The position numbers and the translations under genes are program-made. Under the pieces are notes generated by a model, which worked only from the letters and a program-made list of their open reading frames with translations, had not been told where the DNA came from and did no database searches. From Alteromonas sp. MMG017 (GTDB lineage: Bacteria > Pseudomonadota > Gammaproteobacteria > Enterobacterales > Alteromonadaceae): a stretch of 64,000 nt of DNA. Location of the stretch: the NCBI RefSeq assembly GCF_018100795.1, contig NZ_JAGJDY010000012.1:93226-157225 (forward strand). Direction: 5' to 3'. Positions 1 to 7,450 of the stretch are shown in pieces (positions within the stretch are counted from its first letter, which is position 1; each line of letters opens with the position of its first letter).

Positions 1-185
1 TGAACTACCACTCTATCCCTTATAAGTCGATCACGCAGTTTGTGGTAGAAACGGCAGGCCACTTCGATACCGATGCAGAACTAAAAATATGGTTATCAGG
101 TAAAAGTGATGCTATCGAAATTGAGTTAAGTAAAGCGTCGGCGCAAGATGTGCAGAAGAACTTAGCCAATCAGATGTTCGCCTAA
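1..185 (+). CDS. PH domain-containing protein, C-terminal part
   Basis: Only the last 60 codons are inside the window; the reading frame is open from base 3 to the TAA at 183-185. The peptide contains IPYKSITQFVVETAG and a following DAELKIWLSG stretch, the pattern of small bacterial PH-domain proteins (bPH_1 type), which are about 120-130 residues long and of unknown biochemical role. A strong hairpin terminator follows about 70 bases downstream. The family call rests on this partial match alone, and the start and N-terminus cannot be seen. Confidence 0.65.
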   Translation, partial: NYHSIPYKSITQFVVETAGHFDTDAELKIWLSGKSDAIEIELSKASAQDVQKNLANQMFA

Positions 186-253
186 CGCTATATTTTCTTA
201 CTACCGGCCTAGGTTTAACGGCGGGTTAAAAAAGAATAAGCGAAGTATAAATA

Positions 254-290
254 AAAACGGCGGTGCTTTTAAAAGCACCGCCGTTTTTTT
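254..290. terminator. Bidirectional intrinsic terminator
   Basis: A perfect inverted repeat (aaaacggcggtgctttt and its complement) is followed by a T tract on the plus strand and, read the other way, by a T-rich tail on the minus strand. It sits between two convergent genes, the PH-domain gene and the S9 peptidase, and can serve both. Confidence 0.85.
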
Positions 291-327
291 ATTAAAACCT
301 TTTTTCAAAGCTTAAAAATCTAAAACC

Positions 328-2547
328 TTATTGCTCAGGCGTTAAATTTCTATCGAAGAAGTTAGTAATGGTTTTGTACAAATGGATCCCCGTTTGCTTG
401 CCACGAATACTGTGCTTCTTACCTGGGTAATCCATGGTTTCAAATGGAATTGCCAAATCCTGAAGGTGCTTGTATAGCATCGTAGAGTGGGTGAACAACA
501 CATTGTCGTCAGCCATTCCGTGATAAATAAGCAAATCACCCTTTAAGTCTTTTGCGTATGGGAATACGGAAGAGGCTGTGTACGCATCATCATCGGTTTT
601 AGGGTTACCCATATAGCGTTCGGTGTAATGGGTGTCGTATAAGCGCCAGTCGGTAACCGGTGCACCAGATACGCCTGCTTGGAAGTAATCACCCGCTTTA
701 AACATGGTCATTAGGGTCATGTAACCGCCATAACTGTGGCCATGAACACCAATACGCTTAGCATCTACGTACGGTAGGGTACGTAAAAACTCAACACCTG
801 CTACTTGATCGTCAACTTCAATAAAGCCCATTTTCTTGTAGATAGGATCTTCAAATGCTTTACCACGGTAGTTAGATCCGCGGTTATCAAGGGTAAACAC
901 CACATAGCCTTTATCTACCCAATGCTGCATCAGCAGTCCACGGTTACCTGCCCAGCTATTCGTCACAACTTGCGCGTGTGGACCACCGTAAAGATACACA
1001 ATAACAGGGTGTTTCTTTTCAAGGTTTTCAGGTTTGTAAATACGGTACTTTAAGGTTGCGCCATCTTTGGTGGTAATGTCACCAAATTCAGGTTTAGTCC
1101 ACGTATCCATATAAGCATGTAGCGGGTGGCCTTCTTCAACTTTGTTTTCTTCAAGCCATGTAATACGCTTGCCAGAAGCATCATTTAAACTCACTTGGGC
1201 AGGTGAATTAATGGTAGAGAAACGGTCGATAAAGATAGAAGCATCTTTGCTAAACGATACGCTGTGATAAGCACCTTCATTGGTAATACGTGAAATATCA
1301 CCGCCGTCTAATGACACTGAATAGGCGTGGCTTTCAAGCGGTGTGTCTTTACGACCCGCGAAGTAAATTCGGTTGCTCTTAGCATCAACTGCCTCAATGT
1401 TATCAACCACCCAATCGCCTTGGGTTAGCTGACGCACTAACTTACCGCTGTTCTCATAAAGGTAAAGGTGCTTGAAGCCATCTCGTTCAGAAGCCCAGAT
1501 AAACTGGTCTGAGTCAGACAAAAAGTACAAATCGTTATGCAAGTTAACCCAGGTATTACTGGTTTCGCTTAACAACACGTCCTGCTTTTCTGTTGGAACG
1601 TTATACGCTCTAAGCTCAAGCGTTTGTTGGTCGCGAGTCTGCCACTGATACGTGAAGGTTTCACTGTTAGGCATCCACTTACCGCGGGCAAGGTAAATGT
1701 CTTTGTCTTCGCCTAAATCTATCCATCTGCGAGCACCGTTATTGATATTTTGAATAGCCAGTTCAACAAGCACATTATTGGTGCCTGCTTTCGGGTATTT
1801 CTGTTCAATGGTTTTAATGTCGTCGGCATAAATTTCAGAACGGGAAATGACATCTACAGGGCTTTCATCTACTTTGGTAAATGCAATAAAGCTTTCGTCT
1901 GGTGACCACCAGTAACCGGTCATTCTACCCATTTCTTCTTGAGCAACGAATTCGGCCATACCAAATTTAATGTTACCGCCACCTTCTTTTGTGATGGCGG
2001 TTTCCTTACCCGACTCAATATGTTTTACAAACAAGTTTTGGTCGCGAATGAAAGAAATGTAATTTCCTTTAGGAGAAAGCTTAATATCCGTTTCGAACAC
2101 ATCGGTATCAAGAAGTTGCTTTGCCCCTTTTTCGCCGAGCTTGTGGTAATACACATCACCACCAAGCGGGAAAAGTAAGGCCTTACCGTCGGCAGACCAT
2201 TGATAGCTTACAATACCGCTACCCGATAAACGCATACGTTCGCGACGGGCTTTTTCTTCGTCACTTAATACTTCTTCGCCACTTTGAAGGTCATTAGAAT
2301 CGAAAAGAAGGCGGGTTTCACCACTGTCTATATGGTATTCCCATAAATCGAGACGTTCATAATCGGTCTGTTTTCCTTTTAAGAACGTAACTCTTTCTCC
2401 ATCAGGAGAAACTTTAAGTGCGCGAGGCGCATTGCCATCAAGGGAAGGAGAAGCGAAAATACGCTCAATATCGAGCGGTTTGGCCTGTACAGCGGTAGAG
2501 AGCATAGCGGCTCCTATTAAAAGGGCTTTTTTCATTTTTATCTGCAT
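328..2547 (-). CDS. S9 family dipeptidyl peptidase (DPP IV type)
   Basis: This is a 739-residue secreted serine peptidase that should remove N-terminal dipeptides from peptides, typically after Pro or Ala, in the periplasm or outside. The N-terminus has a basic stretch and hydrophobic core ending in VQA-KP, a typical signal peptide. Residues about 90-450 fit the beta-propeller DPPIV_N domain and about 510-739 the alpha/beta hydrolase domain. The catalytic triad is visible: Ser605 in GHSYGG, Asp680 in HGMADDN and His712 in GKKHS. The EE motif that binds the substrate amino terminus is probably the pair in VAQEEMGR near residue 205. An internal ATG four codons in (MKK) is an alternative start. 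The gene is monocistronic and divergent from the next gene over a 60-base spacer. Confidence 0.92.
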   Translation of the reverse strand: MQIKMKKALLIGAAMLSTAVQAKPLDIERIFASPSLDGNAPRALKVSPDGERVTFLKGKQTDYERLDLWEYHIDSGETRLLFDSNDLQSGEEVLSDEEKARRERMRLSGSGIVSYQWSADGKALLFPLGGDVYYHKLGEKGAKQLLDTDVFETDIKLSPKGNYISFIRDQNLFVKHIESGKETAITKEGGGNIKFGMAEFVAQEEMGRMTGYWWSPDESFIAFTKVDESPVDVISRSEIYADDIKTIEQKYPKAGTNNVLVELAIQNINNGARRWIDLGEDKDIYLARGKWMPNSETFTYQWQTRDQQTLELRAYNVPTEKQDVLLSETSNTWVNLHNDLYFLSDSDQFIWASERDGFKHLYLYENSGKLVRQLTQGDWVVDNIEAVDAKSNRIYFAGRKDTPLESHAYSVSLDGGDISRITNEGAYHSVSFSKDASIFIDRFSTINSPAQVSLNDASGKRITWLEENKVEEGHPLHAYMDTWTKPEFGDITTKDGATLKYRIYKPENLEKKHPVIVYLYGGPHAQVVTNSWAGNRGLLMQHWVDKGYVVFTLDNRGSNYRGKAFEDPIYKKMGFIEVDDQVAGVEFLRTLPYVDAKRIGVHGHSYGGYMTLMTMFKAGDYFQAGVSGAPVTDWRLYDTHYTERYMGNPKTDDDAYTASSVFPYAKDLKGDLLIYHGMADDNVLFTHSTMLYKHLQDLAIPFETMDYPGKKHSIRGKQTGIHLYKTITNFFDRNLTPEQ

Positions 2548-2607
2548 ATTTTTAACTGTCGAATGGTTGATTGTAGAGAAACTGTCTTAGGATACAAGGT
2601 ACTAAGT

Positions 2608-3228
2608 ATGAAAACCGCAATGGTGCTAGGAGCGACCGGATTAGTGGGACGAACGTTGGTAAATATACTTTTACAGGACCGTCGCTACAGCGAAGTAACC
2701 TGTTTGGTAAGAAAACCGCTGCCGTCCAGCCAGTTTGCCGATCCATATAACAGGCTGAAACCTGTAGTTATCGATTTTGATAACCTGCAAAATTACCAAG
2801 GATATTTTGGTGTCGATCACGTGTATTGCTGTTTGGGTACCACGCTCAAACAAGCGGGCTCTAAATCGGCGTTTAGGCGTGTTGATTTTGAATACGTGCA
2901 TATTGCCGCGCAACTAACTCGTGCACAGCGAACCGGTAGTTTCGTATGGATTTCATCGGTAGGGGCACATGCCAAAAGCAGTAATTTTTATTTGCGAGTG
3001 AAAGGTGAGTTAGAAAACGCGATAATGCGTATGCCTCAGCTTCCTCATGCGGCGGCAGTTCGTCCTTCACTTCTGTTAGGCACGCGAAGCGAATCTCGCA
3101 CTCTAGAAGATGTGGCACAAAAAACCGCACCAGTTTGGAGAATGCTAATGCAAGGGCCGTTAAAGAAATATCGACCCGTGCATGCGGTTGATGTGGCTAG
3201 AAACATGATGACCAGACAAAAGTGGTAG
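2608..3228 (+). CDS. NAD(P)-binding Rossmann oxidoreductase (HTATIP2/YbjT-like)
   Basis: A 206-residue atypical short-chain dehydrogenase-like protein. GATGLVGRTL at residues 8-17 is the glycine-rich dinucleotide-binding loop; VYCCLGTT and the later FVWISSVGA and RPSLLLG segments match small epimerase/HTATIP2-like proteins. I start it at 2608, where the Rossmann strand begins normally and an AGG lies 8 bases upstream, rather than at the upstream ATG at 2563. The substrate is unknown. A low-complexity A/C stretch follows before trmN6, and no terminator is seen, so the two may be cotranscribed. Confidence 0.75.
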   Translation: MKTAMVLGATGLVGRTLVNILLQDRRYSEVTCLVRKPLPSSQFADPYNRLKPVVIDFDNLQNYQGYFGVDHVYCCLGTTLKQAGSKSAFRRVDFEYVHIAAQLTRAQRTGSFVWISSVGAHAKSSNFYLRVKGELENAIMRMPQLPHAAAVRPSLLLGTRSESRTLEDVAQKTAPVWRMLMQGPLKKYRPVHAVDVARNMMTRQKW

Positions 3229-3301
3229 GGCAGAGCGCAGCGCATTAAAAAACCAAAACCAAAAACAAAAACCAAAAAATAGAAATATAAAGAGAACCAC
3301 C

Positions 3302-4024
3302 ATGTTTCGCTGTAAGCAATTCGTTGTTAATCAAACCAATTGTGCCATGAAGGTAAATACCGACAGTATGATTTTAGGCAGTTGGGCTAAGCCCAATCAA
3401 GGTGCCCATATTCTTGATATCGGCACCGGCACGGGTATTCTTGCGCTAATGATGGCGCAACAGTCTATCCCATCGGCCAAAATTATCGCTATCGATATTG
3501 ATAAAGGGGCTGCATTACAAGCAAGCGCTAACGTTGCTGCTTCGCCTTGGCCAACAAAAATAACCGTGCAGCATACCAAGTTGTCCGACTTAGCCGCGGA
3601 TACCGCTTTCGATTTCATCGTGTCTAACCCGCCCTATTTCGAACAGGTTAAAGGCGATAGCCACGCCTACCAATTACAAAGTGAAATAAGAGAACATGCT
3701 AGGCAAACTGTTTCACTCACCCCTGCAGAGCTTCTTTCATTTGTTGCTGAAACACTTACCCCTACTGGTGAGTTCTATTGCCTTTATCCGTTTGCCCGAG
3801 AAAGCGAAATTATAGGCATGGCTGCTGAATTAGGTTTATCCACAAATCGTATATTAAGAGTGCAGCACAATGACCAGCGCAACCCTTATGTAACGGTATT
3901 TTGTATGAGCAAGCAACAGAACCATAAACAGAAAGACATTGAACACCTGGCGATTAGAGATGGCGCCGGAGATTATTCAAGTGGTTTCAAAGCGCTCTGC
4001 CGCGAATTTTATTTACGCTTTTAA
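3302..4024 (+). CDS. trmN6: tRNA1(Val) (adenine(37)-N6)-methyltransferase
   Basis: This 240-residue class I SAM-dependent methyltransferase should methylate A37 of tRNA-Val(cmo5UAC) in the cytoplasm; it is also known as YfiC. The N-terminus FRCKQFVVNQ..CAMKVNTD is characteristic of the family. The SAM motif DIGTGTGILAL is at 39-49 and the adenine-N6 catalytic tetrad NPPY at 109-112. Length matches the E. coli protein. It begins 73 bases after the preceding oxidoreductase and ends 15 bases before ygjV, suggesting cotranscription with the latter. Confidence 0.9.
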   Translation: MFRCKQFVVNQTNCAMKVNTDSMILGSWAKPNQGAHILDIGTGTGILALMMAQQSIPSAKIIAIDIDKGAALQASANVAASPWPTKITVQHTKLSDLAADTAFDFIVSNPPYFEQVKGDSHAYQLQSEIREHARQTVSLTPAELLSFVAETLTPTGEFYCLYPFARESEIIGMAAELGLSTNRILRVQHNDQRNPYVTVFCMSKQQNHKQKDIEHLAIRDGAGDYSSGFKALCREFYLRF

Positions 4025-4039
4025 CAAAGGTAGTTAGGC

Positions 4040-4546
4040 ATGTTGATTGTAGCTGAAGCGTTCGGTGCCATTGCCGTCGTACTTAATTTTATTGGTTATA
4101 GGCAAAATAGTGTTGAGCGCTATTTGTTTATCTCTGCCTTTGCTTTGCTGAGCTTAAGCGTACACTTTTTTATGCTTGATGCCATGGCTGCCGGCGTGGG
4201 TACATGCTTAGCGGGGTTACGTAATTTTATCGCCATTAAAAATCGTAGCCGATGGGTACTGTTTATTTTTGTGGCCGCCAATATCCTGTTCATGCTGTAT
4301 GAGTGGTTTATTTTGCACCATGACTGGAACATTTTTATTGCCTATGCCTCATCACTTATCTTTACGATAGGCTCAATTGTGTTAAGAGAGACAGATAAAA
4401 TAAGGCGTTATTTCTTGCTCGCAGAAACATTAGGGCTCATGTACGCCCTATCAGTAGGCAGTATTTTTGGTACTATTTTTAATATCAGTAACTTATTTAG
4501 TATTGTGACAAAGATGATTAGTGATAGAAAGAAGGTAAACCATTAG
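4040..4546 (+). CDS. YgjV family inner-membrane protein
   Basis: A 168-residue protein made almost entirely of hydrophobic segments, with about five or six predicted membrane helices. The opening AEAFGAIAVVLNFIGYRQ and the central LAGLRNFIAIK pattern match the YgjV (Imp-YgjV) family of uncharacterised inner-membrane proteins. It follows trmN6 by 15 bases and probably shares its transcript. A weak AT-rich hairpin lies just downstream at about 4564-4582. Confidence 0.75.
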   Translation: MLIVAEAFGAIAVVLNFIGYRQNSVERYLFISAFALLSLSVHFFMLDAMAAGVGTCLAGLRNFIAIKNRSRWVLFIFVAANILFMLYEWFILHHDWNIFIAYASSLIFTIGSIVLRETDKIRRYFLLAETLGLMYALSVGSIFGTIFNISNLFSIVTKMISDRKKVNH

Positions 4547-4635
4547 TCTAAAAGGGCTGCGGGAGGTTTTTAAAAAACCTTTTAAAACATTGCGTTATGC
4601 TTTCTACTTTATGCTAATAAGCCAAAGTTGAATTT

Positions 4636-4747
4636 AATCACACCACTTCAATGGGTATAAAGAATCATCTGAGGGTATCAGGCCCGAGATTTTTACCTTG
4701 CAAGAGAATTTATAAACTCTTCCGTAGTTTGAGAAGTGGTGTATTTT
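4636..4747 (+). promoter_or_regulatory. Candidate structured 5' leader of the cellulose operon
   Basis: A 10-bp perfect stem pairs acaccacttc (4640-4649) with gaagtggtgt (4733-4742). It encloses about 83 bases containing two smaller hairpins: ctga-gggta-tcag (4669-4681) and aagag...ctctt (4702-4721). The 3' strand of the closing stem holds the only SD-like sequence (GGTG at 4738-4741) for the ATG at 4748, so pairing would hide the ribosome site. It lacks the conserved cores I know for cyclic di-GMP-I or -II riboswitches. Calling it regulatory is inference from geometry. Confidence 0.4.
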
Positions 4748-5251
4748 ATGAATGTAGTGAACTTGCACGCTCATCGAGTGACATCGCTTGCCGAGCGTCA
4801 TATTGATGAAGCAGCCGAGCCCTGTGCGAAGCTGATTGGTGGTCAATCTAAAGAAGAGACCGAACAACTTTGGAAAAAACGTCTTAACTTATATGTTAAT
4901 GCAGAAAAAAAGTTGTTAAAAATTAAACGACTGCGTAAAGTAACAGGGGTTGTTACCTTAGCCTGTATGGGAGCATTATTTTTCTCTTTGTACATGGCAC
5001 CTATTCTTACTCCTTTCGTGTTTTTTAGTATGGTAGCGGTAATGGCACTGGGCGTGGCAACGTATCCTGCTTGGTTTTTATTGGGGCGTAGTAGCCAGAA
5101 AACTCGCGATAGCATTTCTCGAATGTTTTACCAGAGTAACCACGAGCTCGAAATTGCAGACGGTAAGGTTACGTTAATCAATAGAGCGAGCTATGCTAAC
5201 GTGACTCACGTTAATATTTTGGATAGTAACCTTGGGCAATTCGTTAACTAA
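4748..5251 (+). CDS. Unrecognised membrane protein preceding bcsA
   Basis: I do not recognise this 167-residue protein. It has a soluble N-terminal part (residues about 1-70, charged, probably helical), two adjacent hydrophobic segments at about 74-92 and 96-115, and a polar C-terminal tail of about 50 residues. Its last 20 bases overlap the start of bcsA, so translation is probably coupled. Alternative start: GTG at 4736, inside the 3' strand of the leader stem. It occupies the place where other species have small accessory genes (bcsR, bcsQ, bcsP types), but it resembles none of them to my eye. A role as a cellulose-synthase accessory is inferred from position only. Confidence 0.7.
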   Translation: MNVVNLHAHRVTSLAERHIDEAAEPCAKLIGGQSKEETEQLWKKRLNLYVNAEKKLLKIKRLRKVTGVVTLACMGALFFSLYMAPILTPFVFFSMVAVMALGVATYPAWFLLGRSSQKTRDSISRMFYQSNHELEIADGKVTLINRASYANVTHVNILDSNLGQFVN

Positions 5252-7448
5252 TAAGCATCACACTCGTTATCTTCTAATTGCCCTATTTATTGCCTCAACA
5301 CTCCTAGGATTACTGCTTCTTGCCCCTATGGACGCAGCAGGCCAGCTAATCTCTTCTTCTGTTATTCTGGTTATCATTTCAATATGTAGCCGTGAAGCAA
5401 ATTTCGCACAACGATTTCAATATTTCTTTAGAACACTCGCGCTGGTACTCGGCGTCGCTATTACTTTGCGCTATTTATTCTGGCGGGGCTTGTATACCCT
5501 TTCAGCCACTGACGTGTTTTCATTTATTGCGATATGGCTTCTTTTTCTAGCTGAAATTTATGCTGGAATTACTTCGATACTGGGGTGTATTGTAAATGTA
5601 TTCCCACTTAGTCGCCCTCAGCTTACTCTTGATGATATAGATAAAACACAGTTACCCACTGTGGATGTCATGATCCCCACCTACAACGAATCACAAGATA
5701 TTCTAGAGATAACCATCCGTGCAGCCAGAGTGATGGATTACCCTGCTGATAAAGTCAGCATTCACCTGTTAGATGACGGCGGCACTGACGAAAAAATTAA
5801 CCAAGCAGACCCACAAAAAGCGCAAATAGCTGTGGAGCGACGTGCAGAATTAAAAGCGCTCTGTGAAAGGTTGGGAGTAACCTACCATACCCGCGCGCAG
5901 AACCTGTACGCAAAAGCCGGAAATGTGAACAGTGCCATCAATAATACCTCCGGCGAGCTCATTGTTATCTTAGATGCTGACCACGTCCCCACTAGCGACT
6001 TTTTAAGCCGAACCGTTCCTTGGATGGTTAAAAAAGAAAAAGTGTTCTTGGTACAAACCCCTCACTTTATGGCTAACCCAGACCCCGTCGAACGAAACTA
6101 TTTCTCGGCGTTTACCCGCATGCCCTCTGAAAACGACATGTTTTACGGCACTATTCAAAAAGGTTTAGATTACTGGTCTAGCTCGTTTTTTTGTGGGTCG
6201 GCCGCGCTATTGCGCCGAGCACACTTAGAATTGGTAGGGGGCATTTCGGGAGAATCTATCACTGAAGACGCAGAAACAGCCCTCGATTTACATAAAATGG
6301 GCTATGAATCAGTGTATGTTGATCGCCCAATGGTAAGCGGATTAGCGCCAGAAACCTTTGATGCTTTCATCCAGCAACGTATGCGCTGGGCACAGGGTAT
6401 GACCCAAATTTTATTGCTGAAAAAACCCTATAACGCGAAAGGCTTGTCTTGGTATCAACGTGTTGGCTACATGAGCTCTATTATGTTTTGGCTGTTTCCC
6501 TTCGCACGGGTTGTCTTTCTGTTAATGCCGCTGGGTTACTTGGTGTTTGGCCTACAGGTTTACCATGCCTCAATGATGGAAATTCTAGCGTTTACCATGC
6601 CCCACGTTATTGCAACCTACATGATTTCCACCATGCTATTTGGGCGAACCCGATGGCCGCTGGTCTCTGAGTTGTACGAAATACTACAATGTGCTTTTAC
6701 ACTGATGGCGCTCATCAAAGTATTTTTAAAGCCTCGCGCGCCCTCATTTGTGGTTACTCCCAAAGGGGAGAGTTTAGATAAAAACTTTGTTTCGCCACTT
6801 TCTAGCGTGTTTTACTGGATAACCGCACTACTTTCGTTTGCCATGATTATCGGCATTTATAAATTCATTAATGAACCGCTTACCCGAGAGCTTACACTCG
6901 TTGTATTACTGTGGAATGGTTTTAATTTATTGCTGTTGTTCAGCGCTATGAGTGTATTGCTTGAGCGTAAACAGCTTCGAAGCCAATCGCGACTACCCGC
7001 CACTGATAACGTTGTGATTAGAACGCACGAAGGACAAGCCTGGGTAGGGGAGTTAAACGACTTGTCTTCTAGTGGGGTAAAAATACAAATTAGGGGGGAT
7101 TTACCGATGATTCCTTCTAATGTGGTATTAAGTTCGTGGGCAGAGGCACTAAAAACTAATGTAGATTTACATCTTAAAGTGGTTGAATTCGATAGCAATA
7201 AGAAGACCTTACGTGCAACGTTTAATCCACAAAGTGATGTGGAACGAAATAACGTTGTGGCCTATTGTTTATGTGACAGTAGGCGTTGGCAATCGTTTCA
7301 ACGACGCCGAACTCGTCCAATATCATACTGGTTTGGTATGCGACATGTTTTAAATGTAGGGCTAGGTCCTATATTTGCTCATCTGTTTTTTTTACTAAAG
7401 AAACTTCTTCTACGATTAAAATTGCGTACTGGGGTATTGAAGGAATAA
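5232..7448 (+). CDS. bcsA: Cellulose synthase catalytic subunit (UDP-forming)
   Basis: A 738-residue inner-membrane family-2 glycosyltransferase that polymerises UDP-glucose to beta-1,4-glucan and extrudes it. Membrane helices flank the GT domain (residues about 140-390). Catalytic and substrate motifs are all present: DD at 181-182, DAD at 248-250, FFCGS at 319-323, TED at 344-346 and QRMRW at 382-386. The C-terminal PilZ domain has RSQSR at 583-587 and NDLSSSG at 609-615, the residues that bind cyclic di-GMP. The apparent start is TTG at 5232, overlapping the preceding gene by 20 bases with a weak RBS; no ATG lies near the N-terminus. It is followed closely by bcsB. Confidence 0.95.
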   Translation: MGNSLTNKHHTRYLLIALFIASTLLGLLLLAPMDAAGQLISSSVILVIISICSREANFAQRFQYFFRTLALVLGVAITLRYLFWRGLYTLSATDVFSFIAIWLLFLAEIYAGITSILGCIVNVFPLSRPQLTLDDIDKTQLPTVDVMIPTYNESQDILEITIRAARVMDYPADKVSIHLLDDGGTDEKINQADPQKAQIAVERRAELKALCERLGVTYHTRAQNLYAKAGNVNSAINNTSGELIVILDADHVPTSDFLSRTVPWMVKKEKVFLVQTPHFMANPDPVERNYFSAFTRMPSENDMFYGTIQKGLDYWSSSFFCGSAALLRRAHLELVGGISGESITEDAETALDLHKMGYESVYVDRPMVSGLAPETFDAFIQQRMRWAQGMTQILLLKKPYNAKGLSWYQRVGYMSSIMFWLFPFARVVFLLMPLGYLVFGLQVYHASMMEILAFTMPHVIATYMISTMLFGRTRWPLVSELYEILQCAFTLMALIKVFLKPRAPSFVVTPKGESLDKNFVSPLSSVFYWITALLSFAMIIGIYKFINEPLTRELTLVVLLWNGFNLLLLFSAMSVLLERKQLRSQSRLPATDNVVIRTHEGQAWVGELNDLSSSGVKIQIRGDLPMIPSNVVLSSWAEALKTNVDLHLKVVEFDSNKKTLRATFNPQSDVERNNVVAYCLCDSRRWQSFQRRRTRPISYWFGMRHVLNVGLGPIFAHLFFLLKKLLLRLKLRTGVLKE

Positions 7449-7450
7449 TA

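Noticed and set aside
3245..3290. A/C-rich low-complexity stretch before trmN6 as a repeat array or CRISPR remnant
   Set aside because: It is an irregular run of aaaacc-like units with no spacers, consistent with simple low-complexity spacer DNA.
4636..4747. Assignment of the bcs leader as a cyclic di-GMP riboswitch
   Set aside because: The expected conserved cores of the class I and class II aptamers are not visible, so I keep it as an unassigned structured leader.
6857..7198. 113-codon open frame antisense to bcsA
   Set aside because: It lies wholly inside the PilZ region of bcsA and has no family-like sequence.
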